Source of the DNA: Gorsachius magnificus
Taxonomy: Eukaryota; Chordata; Aves; Pelecaniformes; Ardeidae
Length of the DNA stretch: 64,000 bases
Reading direction: 5' to 3'
Assembly: GCA_034008185.1 (NCBI GenBank)
Contig: CM067086.1
Location: forward strand, 39,388,507-39,452,506
The notes under the pieces are model-generated. The model saw only the letters and a list, made by a program, of their open reading frames with translations. It ran no database searches and was not told the origin of the DNA. A program made the position numbers and the translations under genes. The number at the start of each line of letters is the position of its first letter. Positions within the stretch are counted from its first letter, which is position 1. This document shows positions 29,903-41,746 of the stretch, in pieces.

Positions 29903-30263
29903 TCAATATCCCAGCGAGGAGGCTGGGGGTGCACAAGAAGCTGGGAAGGGGCACAGCCAGGACAGCTGACCCAAACTGGCCAAAGGGCTATTCCAGAGTA
30001 TATGGCGTCATGCTTGGGGGAGTTAGCCAGGGGGAGAGCGATCGCTGCTCGGGACAGGCTGGGGATCGGTCAGCAGGTGGTGAGTAATTGTATTGTGCAT
30101 CACTAGTTTTGTATATTCTGTATATTCTCTTACCATTATTATTGTTATTCTTTTCCTCTGCTGTTTTATTAAACTGTCTTTATCTCAACCCATGGGTTTC
30201 ACTTTTTTCTGATTCTCTTCCCCATCCTACCAAGGCATGGAACAGCTGGGTTAAATCACAGCA
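29903..30263 (+). mobile_element. 5'-truncated LTR, plus orientation, same subfamily as the solo LTR at 57 kb
   Basis: From the GCGAGGAGGCTGGGGGTGC segment onward this follows the LTR at 57249-57801: GGACAGCTGACCCAAACTGG, the GCGTCATGCT promoter core, GCTCGGGACAGGCTGGGGATC, GGTGGTGAGTAATTG, the TGTATATTCTGTATATT segment and ATTAAACTGTCTTTATC. The first ~170 bp of U3 are missing. The 3' end is eroded: GCTGGGTTAAATCACAGCA replaces the usual GGGTTAAACCACGACA, and ~40 bp of U5 are lost. No target-site duplication was found. Confidence 0.8.
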
Positions 30264-30554
30264 GGCAGTTACTCAGGACAGGAGAGGTGCTGTGTCGTGT
30301 GGAGTTACTGGGCACCAAAGCCAGCTCAGGTCGGGTCACTGCTGAACTTGAAACTGCTTCTTGTAAGGCTTGTGATCCGCTGGTTCAGGTGGTTCCTGCT
30401 ATAGTAACTCCTATAACATGCAACTCAAATCATGGGTTACAACAATTTGAAGGTATATCCTTTACAATCTCCACCCCTGGTCCCTTTGGGCCAGGTTATA
30501 GGGTTTAACATTGCAATGGACTCCTCCCCTTGCTCCTAGCCTGGCTAGCAACAA

Positions 30555-30875
30555 GCGGTTCCTGCTATAGTGGAGCCTTATCTATGAGATACAGTCTCTT
30601 CAGAAGTAAACCTGCTCCAACATGGCCTTACCCAGGGCTGTAGTCCCTCCAAGGGAGTACCTGCTCTGTTGTGGGTTTATCCATGGCCACGCGCTTTGCC
30701 TTTTAAGGCCTTCCTTGGGCGCCCCCGAATCCCTTCAGAGGTATACCTGCTGCAGCACAGACGTAACCACGTCCACAGATGCTTTGAGATATACTTGTGC
30801 TGATGTGGACTTATCCACGGCCACAGATGCTTCGAGGTGTCCTGCTCCCTTGTGGACTAATACACAGTCCCTTCA
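30555..30875. repeat. Diverged ~49-bp tandem repeat array in the ERV leader
   Basis: A recurring unit built around CCTGCT…TTATCCATGGCCACAG…CTTC is seen with CCTGCT-type anchors at 30561, 30611, 30660, 30746, 30794 and 30841. Spacings are 50, 49, 86, 48 and 47 bp; the 86-bp gap contains an insertion of about 38 bp. Copies are clearly diverged, so the array is old. A partial copy may sit further left near 30389. Confidence 0.65.
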
Positions 30876-31208
30876 ACTCAAGTTCATACTGGAGTTCCAG
30901 CCTGTCCAGTACAGCAACACAGAAACAGCAGCGATGCCCTGGCCATTTGCCAGCCCAGGCATATGGCCATTGCTGTTATCAAAATGTTCCCTGGCACAGC
31001 AGAGTAAGATGATAAGCAGTACAGCAGTACAGCAAGCAGCAAAAGTGAAAAACAGCCACTAAGGAGCACTGGACTCTAATATAGAGTAAGGCAAGCAAGC
31101 CCCATGGCAAGCACAGGAGCCTGCTGATTAATAGCTAAACAACAATAATAGCTATAAATTTGATCTAGCACATTCCAGTCAAACCTGTTGTTATCTTGAA
31201 CCCTTTGA

Positions 31209-31226
31209 GCCCCATGTTGGGCACCA
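31209..31226 (-). other. Retroviral primer-binding site, tRNA-Lys-like
   Basis: On the minus strand, 8 nt after the LTR end, the sequence is TGGTGCCCAACATGGGGC. It starts with TGG, complementary to a tRNA CCA end. It differs at two positions from the site used with tRNA-Lys1,2 (TGGCGCCCAACGTGGGGC). The position directly next to the LTR terminus confirms the orientation of the element. Confidence 0.75.
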
Positions 31227-31234
31227 AAAAGGAG

Positions 31235-31835
31235 TGTCGTGGTTTAACCCCAGGCGGCAGCTAAGCCCCACCCAGCCGCTTGCTCACTCCCTTAGCAGTG
31301 GAATGAGGGAGAGAATTGGAAGCGTAAAAGTGAGAAAACTCATGGGTTGAGATAAAGACAGTTTAATGGGTAAAGCAACAGCCACACAGGCAAGCAAAGG
31401 AAACCAAGGAATTCATTCACTTCTTCCCATGGGCAGGCAGGTGTTCAGCCATCTCCAGGAAAGCAGGGCTCCATCATGCATAATGGTTACTTGGGAAGAC
31501 AAATACCATCACTCTGAACATCTCACCCTTCCTTCTTCCTCTTCCCTCAGCTTTATATATGCTGAGCATGACGTCATATGCTGTGGGATATCCCTTTGGT
31601 CAGCTGGGATCAGCTGTCCCAGCTGTGTCCCCTCCCAGCTTCGTGTGCACCCCCAGCCTCCTCGCTGGCGGGATGGGGTGACGAGCAGAAAACACCTTGA
31701 CCCCATGCCAGCACTGCTCAGAAACAACGAAAACACCCCTGTGTTATCAACAGTATTTTCAGCACAAATCCAAAATGTAGCCCCATGCTGGCTACTGTGA
31801 AGAAAATTAACTCTACCCCACCCCAAACCAGCACA
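31235..31835 (-). mobile_element. Full-length LTR, minus orientation, related but distinct subfamily
   Basis: This 601-bp LTR reads TGTGCTGGTTTGGGG… on the minus strand and ends …GGTTAAACCACGACA at 31235. It has a TATATAAA box at 31559-31552 and a perfect palindromic CRE, TGACGTCA, at 31576-31569, about 10 bp upstream of it. An ATTAAA poly(A) signal lies near 31358. Its central R/U5 region lacks the GGTGGTGAG…TTGTATTGTGCATC segment shared by the LTRs at 29.9 and 57.2 kb and has unrelated sequence there, so it is another subfamily. The upstream flank (31836 on) shows no matching duplication because the partner end is gone. Confidence 0.85.
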
Positions 31836-34800
31836 GTTATACATGTGTTTTCTCCTGGATTAAAAACAAATTGTATCTATAAGCCTCATCTTTGTCCTTT
31901 GATCCTGTTATTTTCCGGATTTGTGGCAATTGGATCAAAGAGAACCTACTGCCCTGTCTTTGCACTTCCTCCATGCTGCTTCCTTTCTGTTCCACCTCGG
32001 CTTAGGCTAGCACAGTGCTTTCCTTGACGTCTTCCTGAAGTTTGTCCTAGTTGTTTTGCAACCCTTCCAGCTTTTTTAGTGCGCTACAAAATTTTTAATT
32101 TGATTTGTCTCGTTATAATTATTTGGTGCTTTGGGGGAGTGTTGGATTCAGCACATATTGTCCTTGGAAAAACACAATCAGTGTGTGAATCTATTGCATG
32201 TTTTCTGGAGTGTGAACATTATAGTTATTCACATCAGATTGCAAAATCCACCTTGATTGCAAGTCTAACCTATGTTTTCCTACTTTCACCCTTCAGCTTT
32301 TATTTTTGGGGACTGCTGGCACAAGACCTAAAACTGTAAGTTATAATTGCTCTAAACAGTGGAGAGCCCTCTTTGTAGCAAAGTTTGCCTGCAAATTGTA
32401 GGAGCTGAAATGAGAATCTTGCAGCTGATGATGCATCCTGCTGAAGGAAGACATCCACTCTCCTCATCTTCCTGAAGACAGATGAACTTTCAAGATTTCA
32501 CAAATAGGGAAAGATACAGAGAAGGCATTATATTTAGGATGTTTATTCTTTTCCCAGAGCTTTGTAATCTCCTCCATTTTATTCATTAAAAAGCAAACCT
32601 AGCTTAAAAAAGAGAGGATAAAACTTGCTACAAGGAAGCTTGATCACATCTCTGATTTGGCTCTTGAAGGGTTAAACTGTAAACCAGAGAGCTCACTTTT
32701 CAGCGAGATTCTAGGAGTTTAAGTGACAATGGGAGTTTGGACTTACTGCTGGGATAGGAAGTTGGACGGCAAGGTTCAGCTCTTATGAGGGAATCTAAGA
32801 GTAAGCCAAGAGGCCAGAAGGTTAAAGGGCAACGCTCAGGCTTCCCATCGACTGGAGAGACTCCAAACATTCAAGCATTCAGTGGCTGGATTCCCTCATG
32901 ACAATCAGATGAATGGCCAGGAGAGATGTGGAACTAAAACTGATCCTGCTTTCACCTCAGTGTAACTTGTCACTCACCCTTGTTCATTTAAATGGAGGTA
33001 ATAATTGAAGAATAATTCTACTAAAAGCCATAGGCAAGAAGAATTAAAGTGAAAAACATAGTTTCTCAAATGTCTTTAACACTAATTCCCTGTATTTTGA
33101 ACTGCAACCAGCAATGTAGATAAAACCAGTGCATGCTCAGAGAGCTCCGACTCTATTGCATCTTTCACCATGTATGTGTGCAGTAAGGTGTATTTTGCAC
33201 TAAATACAGCTTTTTAGAGGACATAGCTTAGAGGGCTTAGTGAAGCTCAGGGCACAAGCTTTAGTGAGTTACAGCAGTAAGACGGGAAGTCAGGAAAGGT
33301 GTGGAGAGCTGTTGCAGCAATCACCCCGCAGCAGAAAGACTGATTAATACTGTAACAACTACTAATGACCCCAAGCAGCTAGGCAATATGTACAGTCCTG
33401 CGTGCTGCTTTTCACTAGGATGAGAAATGTATTCTGAGCTCTGGTTTGTTGCAAAGACCATGCACAATTTTTTATTTCTCTTTCCCTTGTAGGTAACAAA
33501 AAGGTGAGAACACCTTTGTTCACAATTCCATGTGGTTTTCCAGTTGTGAAATTTTTTTTTCCCCAGTTCTTTCCTTTTTCACAACATTACACTACTTCTA
33601 CTTCATTTAGGTTGTTTCTACGTTGAATAAAATAGCACCGTATTGCAATCTTGCTCCTGGTCTCCTGATGATCTCTACACTAGTCTGCTTTCTGCCTCTT
33701 TTTTTTGTTTTCAATCACTGTGCTCATACATTTTACCTTCTGACTGGTTTTGCATGGTTCGAGCAATGGCCTCTATAATTTCTGTTTTCTGCTTTAGTAG
33801 AGGAATGAAGGCTTCATATCTAGTTCCTACATAGGCACTACTAGCACGCTTGAAGAAAATCGTATGCAATCTTTCTTACAGCAGCGTTTTCATCGCAGTC
33901 TTTAGCGCAGACTAATTGACCGTCCCCTGCATGTTTTCACATCCTGGCTTGTTTACAGCAATACACGCATATAGATCCTGTCCTAACACCACCACAAAGT
34001 CAAAATTTGAGCTCTGGTTTTCTTTTCTTTATTCAACCTTCTAAAAGTGCACCATGAAACCAATGAACTAATGAAAAAATCTTAATCTAGATGTTTTAAT
34101 CATGCTTAGAGGGGCTTCTATGCCAGAGTCTGACTGTCTTGCAAACAGCTTACTGCAAGGCTTGTAAAAAAATCTGGTTTTCACTGTTCCTGGTTGCATT
34201 TACAGAAGACAAAAGATTTATTCATATTCTCATATGCTGTGGCATATGAGAAATGCAAGTTTGACAACAGATATTGGTAACAAGGGATTTTTTTGTTCAG
34301 TTGGTTTTTTGGCAGAAAGTGATGGGGGAGGCATAAAAAAAAAAAAAAAGAAAAAAGCTGTAAACACCATATCTATATAATGAATCTTTTAAACCAAAAT
34401 ACATGAAATTTAGCTCCCCGGGTGCTGAAGCGATGAACATGAGACTGGTTACTATGATTCACAAAGAGCCATCTTGCCATTTAAGTACACTTTCAGCTAC
34501 AGCGGCTGTTTTGATTCATAATCTGTGCTATGGCAAGGTTTATTTTAAAATACCAAGCAGGGGACAGGGCATTCAAACATCAATTACTTAACCAAGAGGA
34601 TTCAAAACCTGAAGTGCTTGAAACTGAAATGAAACACATGGCAAATATTTTGCTTCCTGTCACAGAAAGGATCTGATCCTGCAAGCTGCGTGAGTGCAAA
34701 GCTCCAGCTTGTCTGCAGCCAACAGGTGAAATTCTGACATTATTGCCATCAACCAAAAGCTTTCCTTCACCTTCCATGGGACAGATTTGACCACAGGGAT

Positions 34801-34969
34801 GTTCTCTGATCAGGTAGGGCAAGGTCTCAGGGTCTTTAAGTTCTTGTCATTTCAAGTTGGGTTCCCTACAGGCTTGTAAACACAAAATCATTGAAAGCTA
34901 TTCCTTGGAGGTGTTGGAAGAATCACAAAGAATGTCATACCTACCGTCTCCGGGAAGGAGTGTTTGAAT

Positions 34970-35042
34970 ATTTGCATTCGGCTCTTGCAGCTGCAATTGG
35001 AGGCGGTCCATTTCACATCAGCACTTCTCTGAGAATTTGCAT
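34970..35042 (+). promoter_or_regulatory. Paired POU octamer block
   Basis: Two perfect ATTTGCAT octamers (34970-34977 and 35035-35042) are embedded in a longer shared context, ATTTGCATTC(G/A)G(C/T)TCTT, 65 bp apart in the same orientation. A CAGCTG E-box-type motif lies between them. POU/OCT factor binding is inferred from the motif. Confidence 0.35.
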
Positions 35043-35462
35043 TCAGTTCTTCATGTGACTTAGTTGCAGCCTATATACGGCAGAGTAAGAAAAAAAAAAT
35101 TAATAAAACATGGATGTATATATATATATCCCTATATCCACTCAATCCCTTTTACCCCCTCAATCCCTTTTCCAAATCAATATATACTTATCATGGAGGA
35201 AAATGCTGGCCAGTAACTATGAGTCTGTTCCTGCCTTTGGTAAGTCAGCACAAGTGCTCATCTGCCAGCTGGAGCAAATGAGTCCCCAGTCAGGCAGCGT
35301 GCAGGATGCTTTCGCCATGCCTTGGATCACTCACATGTGAGCATTGCCTGGAAAAGTGATTTGCAGGATCGGGCTCAGACAACACCTGGAATTGTCAAAG
35401 CGTTCAGACATGCAGATGGTTGAGAGGAACTTGTATGTGGCACTCAAATTATTTTGTTAATG

Positions 35463-35476
35463 GTGCCATCTCCTGG
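35463..35476 (-). promoter_or_regulatory. Candidate CTCF site, opposite orientation
   Basis: The minus strand reads CCAGGAGATGGCAC, matching the CTCF core at 13 of 14 positions. Together with 38489-38502 it forms a divergent pair 3 kb apart. Motif only. Confidence 0.35.
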
Positions 35477-38400
35477 TGGCAATTTGTTAAGCTAATCTTT
35501 GCCCCCATGAACTTAAACACTTATACTTTCTATTTTAATACCATAACACTGAAGAGTGTTAAACAAAATATTTTAGATTTCTTTGACTGCTGATTTTGTT
35601 TTTATTATTTAATAAGACATATGCAAATAGGAAGCAAGCTCTTATTAAAGAGTGGTGCATTTTAGAACATATAAGAACACTAGAACATAGGCAGGATATA
35701 GACCCAGTGCTTTTGAAAAGACTTTATTTTTTTGCGCTCGAGTTGCTTTCACCTATTTCTTTCATAAGTATCAAACAATATAAAACTGAGTAAAGGTAAA
35801 TGATACTCACAGAAGGCAATGGGTCTGCATACCAGTGCAGGTCCTAAACCACCACATTTTGGGGAAGCCGTGGTGCAGGTCTGAGTGGGTTCAGGAATGT
35901 TTGACAAACGAACAAGGAACTGTGCTCTGGAGGAGGCTGCTGGGGTGCCTAAGTCAGTAAGAAATATGTCTTCAATTTTTGAATGGGAGTAGTAATGTCC
36001 AAATGCCATGTTCAGAGGCTTGCAAGTGCTCACTTTTCAGGACATAGAAGAACTAAAGTGCTGTTGAATTTGGAAATACTAAGACATCACAGTGGAACAA
36101 GTAAAATATCCAAGTAATGGACCTAATTACCTGATATTACCTTGAGGAAAACTGCTTTCCTGAACTTATCCAATAATTTCTTTCACTGATACAAAAGGAT
36201 TACCACCTTTGTATGGTAGCAAGTTACTGCAAACTCATTTTCTGGAGCTCTAGTTCTGTTTCTGTTCTAGTTCTGCCACAGACTTTGTTGTTACTGCAAA
36301 AAAACCTGCTTCACTGGGATACATCTTAATGCTTTTTATTAATAGAAAGAATTTGTAAGAGGAGCGATGGTAGGCTGTCTTTCACAAGCCCTCTGTAAAG
36401 ATCAGTAAAATAAAGTCTGCAAAGTGCTTGTATACTAGAAAGTTCAAAACCACACAGCAGCTGATCTAACTTGTAATACAATTCCTGTAAACAGATAAAC
36501 TTCTTAGTGATGATGAATTTGGCCTTTACTGTACTTAGATTCGATACACAAATTTCTGTAGGATAACAGGGCAGCTACCTTTGCAGAAACATAGTCTCCT
36601 GAATGTATGGATAAGCTTCACTTACAAGTGGGAATGGACATGCATTCTGTGTAAGGACTTTGCTGCTGCAGATTCCATTTTGATGCAATATTTGGTTTTC
36701 TTCACATTGCTATGCTTGAGAACCAGCACCAAACTTAATTACTCTACTCTGCACTTGAACAACCTTATCATACCCCAAAGTTTAAGCAGCCAGCCCCTCT
36801 GTCTTTTCCCAAGTGTACCTCTTTGACTGGAGGAAAGAAGCCTTGTATTTTCATTTGCCACCTATTTGCCCATATTTTTCCATGCTCATCCGGTCGCCAT
36901 GTAGCATCTTCTCAATTTTCCAAGCTGAAGAGAAGGAGATGCAAAGGTAATCCAGTACCAACCTGGCCACTTCAGGACTGCAGATAGGCAGATATGGCAA
37001 ACATAAAGACCCATTAGCAAAAAAGCTTCATTGGAAATAGGTCTTATACAATAAATACATAAAGGAGCCCAACCAAGGCCAGTTTTGGGAGACCTCACAC
37101 AAGAATCACACAAGCAGATATTCCAGGGGAAGAGACCATTTCTATTCACATGTGATACCTGATGTGCAAAGAAGCTGAAATGATAGCAAAGGAAATAACA
37201 GGGAAAATGCTACCACAAGTAGTGTGTGGATTACAGCACAATAGTTTGCTAGGGAATTGAGGATGGAACTGCACATCTACTGGGAAAGGCCAAATTCTGT
37301 AGATGGCAGAATATTTACTTGGGGAACTCTAATGGTGGATAGATGTGAGCTACACACTAAATTGCTTGATGGAGTTGAGTATCCAGTGGTTTGAAAAAAC
37401 TTAGCTGCAGATAGACATTAAAAACACAGAATTAGGAGGAGATTATCATCAAAATGCTGAATAGCAAAGCGAACTGTCAAAATTTTCAGTATATACTAGA
37501 GGCCAGATACTGAAAGCAAAAGCGTGGTGGGACCGAACAGGAGGAATATCAAGAAATACAAAGTAAGCAGGAAAAAGAAGTTTAAGAGCAATAATCAGCT
37601 CACATCAATTTTTAGGTGATTTTATATCTTACCTTTCTTTTTGTATCCCCAAGTGTATCTTATTACAGTTTAACTGTGGTTTTTAACTTGTTTTTCCACT
37701 GTGCTGCCATATTTCAGAGAAAAATCACTTAGATCTAGAGATAAAAACATTGCATTTGGCTTCTGTGGATATAAGGAAACCAGATTAATTTTTACTCTTA
37801 TAAGTACTTTTTTTCTTTGACTGACTGTTCTAAAGAACTATCGGGATCTTATTTATATTCAAATAGTTAAAGATTTTTTATGCAAGCTAGCATTTTTACT
37901 TCATAGAGACTCTTTGTACAATATGTTCATTATCAGTTAAAGGGCTAATCTTTTAAATGAATGTATTTGAGTTATATATCTTACTTACTACTGTCTTATT
38001 GACTAATGCTTTTGAACTGAACGTGGGGCATTCAGCCCTCTTTCTATGCAGCTTTATTTTAAAATTTAGCTGGAACTGGCTGCCTCTAAGTAGCTTGGCA
38101 GCACCGCTCTGTGAACTCTGCTGACTAGAAGCTGCCAGAAGTTGCTTCCTTAGCTGTTGGGCATCTGCTTCTATATTTAAAAAGAAGTTATTGCTTTGTT
38201 ATGGAAATTGAAGGCAGAGGGAAACCTTATTGTTCTAAAACATAGTCGTTAGCAGCAGTGGTGGAAACTCAAATGTTCTGACATCAGACGGGAGGAGACT
38301 TAGTACCTATCAGCGTGAATTACCATATTTTCACATTAAAACTTTCATAGTAGACTGGCATATTACATACTTCGTATATGCCTAAGGCTTTGTAAAAACA

Positions 38401-38488
38401 GAGCGATCACTGATTAAATTTGAGAAAAGCCTCAGGCCTTGTTATGCATCTCAGTTAATGAACTCATTTATGCAGCTATCCAAGATGG

Positions 38489-38502
38489 CCAGTAGGTGGC
38501 AA
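38489..38502 (+). promoter_or_regulatory. Candidate CTCF site (strong motif match)
   Basis: CCAGTAGGTGGCAA matches the CTCF core CCASYAGRKGGCRS at 13 of 14 positions. Motif only; no occupancy data. It lies ~7.6 kb downstream of the PRKD1 3' end. Confidence 0.45.
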
Positions 38503-41500
38503 GGTACACAAATACACAAAGCTGCTTCTATAACTAAGACTACAAATTGTATGAAAATTACTTAGCAGTAAGCCTGAAAGGACTGTAACAGCAAAAGCCA
38601 TCTTTCTACTGAGACAAGTCCTATAGGATGCCAGCATTTTCAGTTCTCTCTAAGGATGGCTCCTTATTGAATATTGCAGTTTAATAATAAAGTCTGCACT
38701 GAGTTGGAAATGAGTTGTTAATAAGTATCCACTACAAAAAACCCCAAAAGTATGAAAAGATATTGGGCATGGTGTAAAATCACACAGTGCCTTATTTCAT
38801 AGTTATCATGCAAATCAGACAGCACAAGGTCTGGTTACTGGATGGCTCAGAAAATTGGCAACAGCCTGGCATTTTTGTCTTTGATCATTGGTTTGAGTTC
38901 AATCTAGGATGGTACTAGTTACCCACTTGGCTCAAAAGCGATAGCTTTGGTGGTTTCAGGCAAATGCACGATTGTCCGCATCATAAAATGATGACAGCTA
39001 CTTGGCAAAGTGATTTGAAAAGGGAGGCTAAGGCTTTGTCTGAACAGTGAAGTTGTGCTACTTACGTGGATTTAGTTAAAGTGGTAATATTGCCTGGATC
39101 TAGTCAGACTTGTATACCTATTTCTGTATGAGCAAGTATTTAGCCTCTATAGCTATGAGACCTTTATGCTGATATAAATATGTCTACTTTAAAGGCCCCA
39201 GTTTAGCCAACAAAAGAGTACAAATATTCAGAGAGGATTAGAGTAATAAATTAATAATTTTGTCACCCTTAAGGCTATGAATACGTGAATAAGTCTGTGC
39301 AAAACAAATTAGACATGGAGTATGTGGACCATGATTTTAAATATCTGTGATAACAGTTATTAAGCATGAAAAATACTGCAGTATTTATGGTACTAGTCCT
39401 GCATCCTCTGTTGCCTCTTTCCCCAGAGCCAAGGAGGTATTCATCTTCATAGGCTGTCTGCTATCACAGTGGAAGAGCTGGTAGGCAGCCTTCTTCCTTC
39501 TGTCCAAAAGCTGCCTGAACCTCCTTTCAAGGAAAAGCATCTAGCAGATCTGCAGTAAATCTGGAAACAGTGGAGGTCTGTGAGATGCAAAAGGAATGGG
39601 GTGGATGCAAGGGCTTGTGCAAGGGCAAAGGGCTCCGAGGCTTTTAAAGAAAGGGCTAGGAGTGTCCTCTGCCTCAGCCACAAGATGCTTCCAGAGACAG
39701 GCAAGGTCAGCTTTGGCTGGAGGGCTGGGAAACAAGAAGCAGAAGAAATGACCTAGTACAGTCACTGACACCTCTATTTTCTTGTTCAAAAGAGTAAATT
39801 ATGTCATGCAACCATGCTCTTTTTCATATAGCACTGTGAAGGATTTAAGTGCTATCACCCATTGGTAACACACTTTATGCTGGTAACACACTAGTCTGTG
39901 TGTGCATTCTTTATTACATTGAACTGCAAGACTGGTTTATCGATATTCATTGAGAGGCACTCCACATTTTGCATACGGATAGGGGATGCACAGTTGCAGT
40001 TTAATCTGATGTCCTACGAAACTATATCCTACTTGGTCACAGTACTTTGTTAGCAACATGCTAAGAGATTTGTGCTGAACAAGGTTGGAAACCCATGGAT
40101 CTGCTATAGCTAACTAGTGCCTGTCATGGGAACCTCAAGATCTGTGCCTTTACTCAGCAACTAGCATGCCGACACTGTGACCTCCGAGGCAACTGTGGTT
40201 CTAGTTGCTGGAAGCCTGTATATTTTCAAGTTCTTTAAATGTTTCACAGGAAGATTTCTTGGTAAATGGATTGTAATTCCCACTTCACACGCATGGTATA
40301 GCCTTTGCCTCCCACAGAACATCTTATCTAAGGGTGCATATTCTTTGGATGCATCCAAGTTGACCTGGAAAGGTGAGAAAACACCACCTAGTATGCCGGC
40401 CTTTTCTTGGCTTCGGGTTCCAGTTTACCGCTCTCTGCTCCCAAGTCATTCATTTACTTTCCTTGTCAGTTTGCCATCTACAAATGAAGTTAAATATAGA
40501 AACATAATGAGGGGCTGCCTGAGAATATTGTACATTCCTGCATATTTTTGCATGTTGTGTTTTGCAAGTGTCATTAATTCCATAAAAACCCTAAGATATA
40601 AGTCGAGATAATGTCTGGCTGGGAAGGTACTTTTGTTTTGAGACTGCTTTTTTGAGGCTGAGGTTTTTTTTAATGTAAGCTTGTTTGGAGCAAGCCAGTT
40701 CATGTATTTAAACCTATGTTACCCCAGCTGTGAAGCATGAACAGTGGTATTTGCCTACTTTCTCACAGACAAGTGACTAATAGTCATAAATTTTTAGAAA
40801 AGGTAAAAATATTGTACAACTCAATAGCTGCAAAAGGGGAACAGAATTCTGGATAACTAGCAGTTTTTCTTTGTACCATTTTCCAGTTTCTAAATATGGA
40901 TTCATCATCCTAATCCTACAACTTTCTCTGAATTACCTGAAATGCTGTGACCTTGAAAACCAACAGTCTGTGAAATTTTTCCTTCATGTTTTATTGAGTT
41001 CTGATAATGAGGTGTTTTTCAATTTTAAATGTATAATACTTTCTGATGATGCTTTGCTTGTTTAATAGGAACTCTTCCAACTTTCCATTAATGTATATGC
41101 ATGTACATACATATGCGTTTTTCAGGCAAGGGAGGCTGTTTTCAGGCCACAATGAATATGAAAAGGCCATTATCAGACTCAAAGCGGTTAATCTTGAACT
41201 GGCCCATTTACTGGATGGAACTTTGATGTACAAAACTTGTCATTAGGACTAAGGTAAAGTCGAGTTCAGCCCAGGAACAGAAAAAGTACTCCTTTTTAAG
41301 AGCTCCTTATTTCCCTATAAAAGACTACAATCATTATGCTTCTACTAGTTGGTCTCATTTTGCCTATTAGAGGTTTCCCAGACCGGGGCAGTGAGCCAAA
41401 TGCCTACTCTAACTTTTCACCACTTTGTGCATGAATATTCCTGACTGTACATGCTTCTGAGCATAATTCCTTCTGACAGATTAAAGAATAAGACCTGTGG

Positions 41501-41656
41501 ATATATACATCTTACATGAGCATGGGTTTTTAACATCACCTTAATTATTGTTTTTATTAAGATTCCTATTCATAACACCTGTAGTGATCATCCGTGGTGA
41601 GCGCATGTAGAGGTACAATGCCATGAGCAAAAGTGGCAGGGTTAGAAACCTCAGCA

Positions 41657-41746
41657 GTCCTCAATTACTCATTGAGGACCTTAAATCCTATTTCAGAAGA
41701 AATCAGGAAGCCTGAAACACCTAGAAATCCTCAAGGATTCAGGCTT
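41657..41746. repeat. Two adjacent inverted repeats
   Basis: GTCCTCAAT (41657-41665) pairs with ATTGAGGAC (41671-41679) across a 5-nt loop. AAGCCTGAA (41708-41716) pairs with TTCAGGCTT (41738-41746) across 21 nt. Both arms are perfect 9-mers. They may be remnants of a small inverted-repeat element or a structured RNA; nothing else supports either. Confidence 0.5.

Larger units (their letters stand above)
30264..31234 (-). mobile_element. Retroviral untranslated leader (internal fragment), minus orientation, no coding genes
   Basis: Sequence adjoining the minus-strand LTR at 31235-31835 begins, on the minus strand, with a primer-binding site and continues as leader-type sequence with a tandem-repeat block. 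No gag, pro, pol or env homology is visible; open frames in this stretch are short and non-homologous. It stops against the oppositely oriented LTR at 30263. The element is therefore a 3'-deleted fragment, interrupted by or joined to a different LTR. Confidence 0.7.

Noticed and set aside
29845..31800. Open frames of up to ~146 codons in the ERV block as retroviral genes
   Set aside because: They fall in LTR and untranslated leader sequence. None resembles gag, protease, polymerase or envelope proteins.
29903..31835. Reading the two LTRs as the ends of one inverted provirus
   Set aside because: Their R/U5 regions belong to different subfamilies and no matching target-site duplication was found.
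40177..40611. 144-codon open frame on the plus strand
   Set aside because: It has no recognisable domain, no promoter or splice support, and biased hydrophobic content. It overlaps an antisense open frame. Treated as chance.
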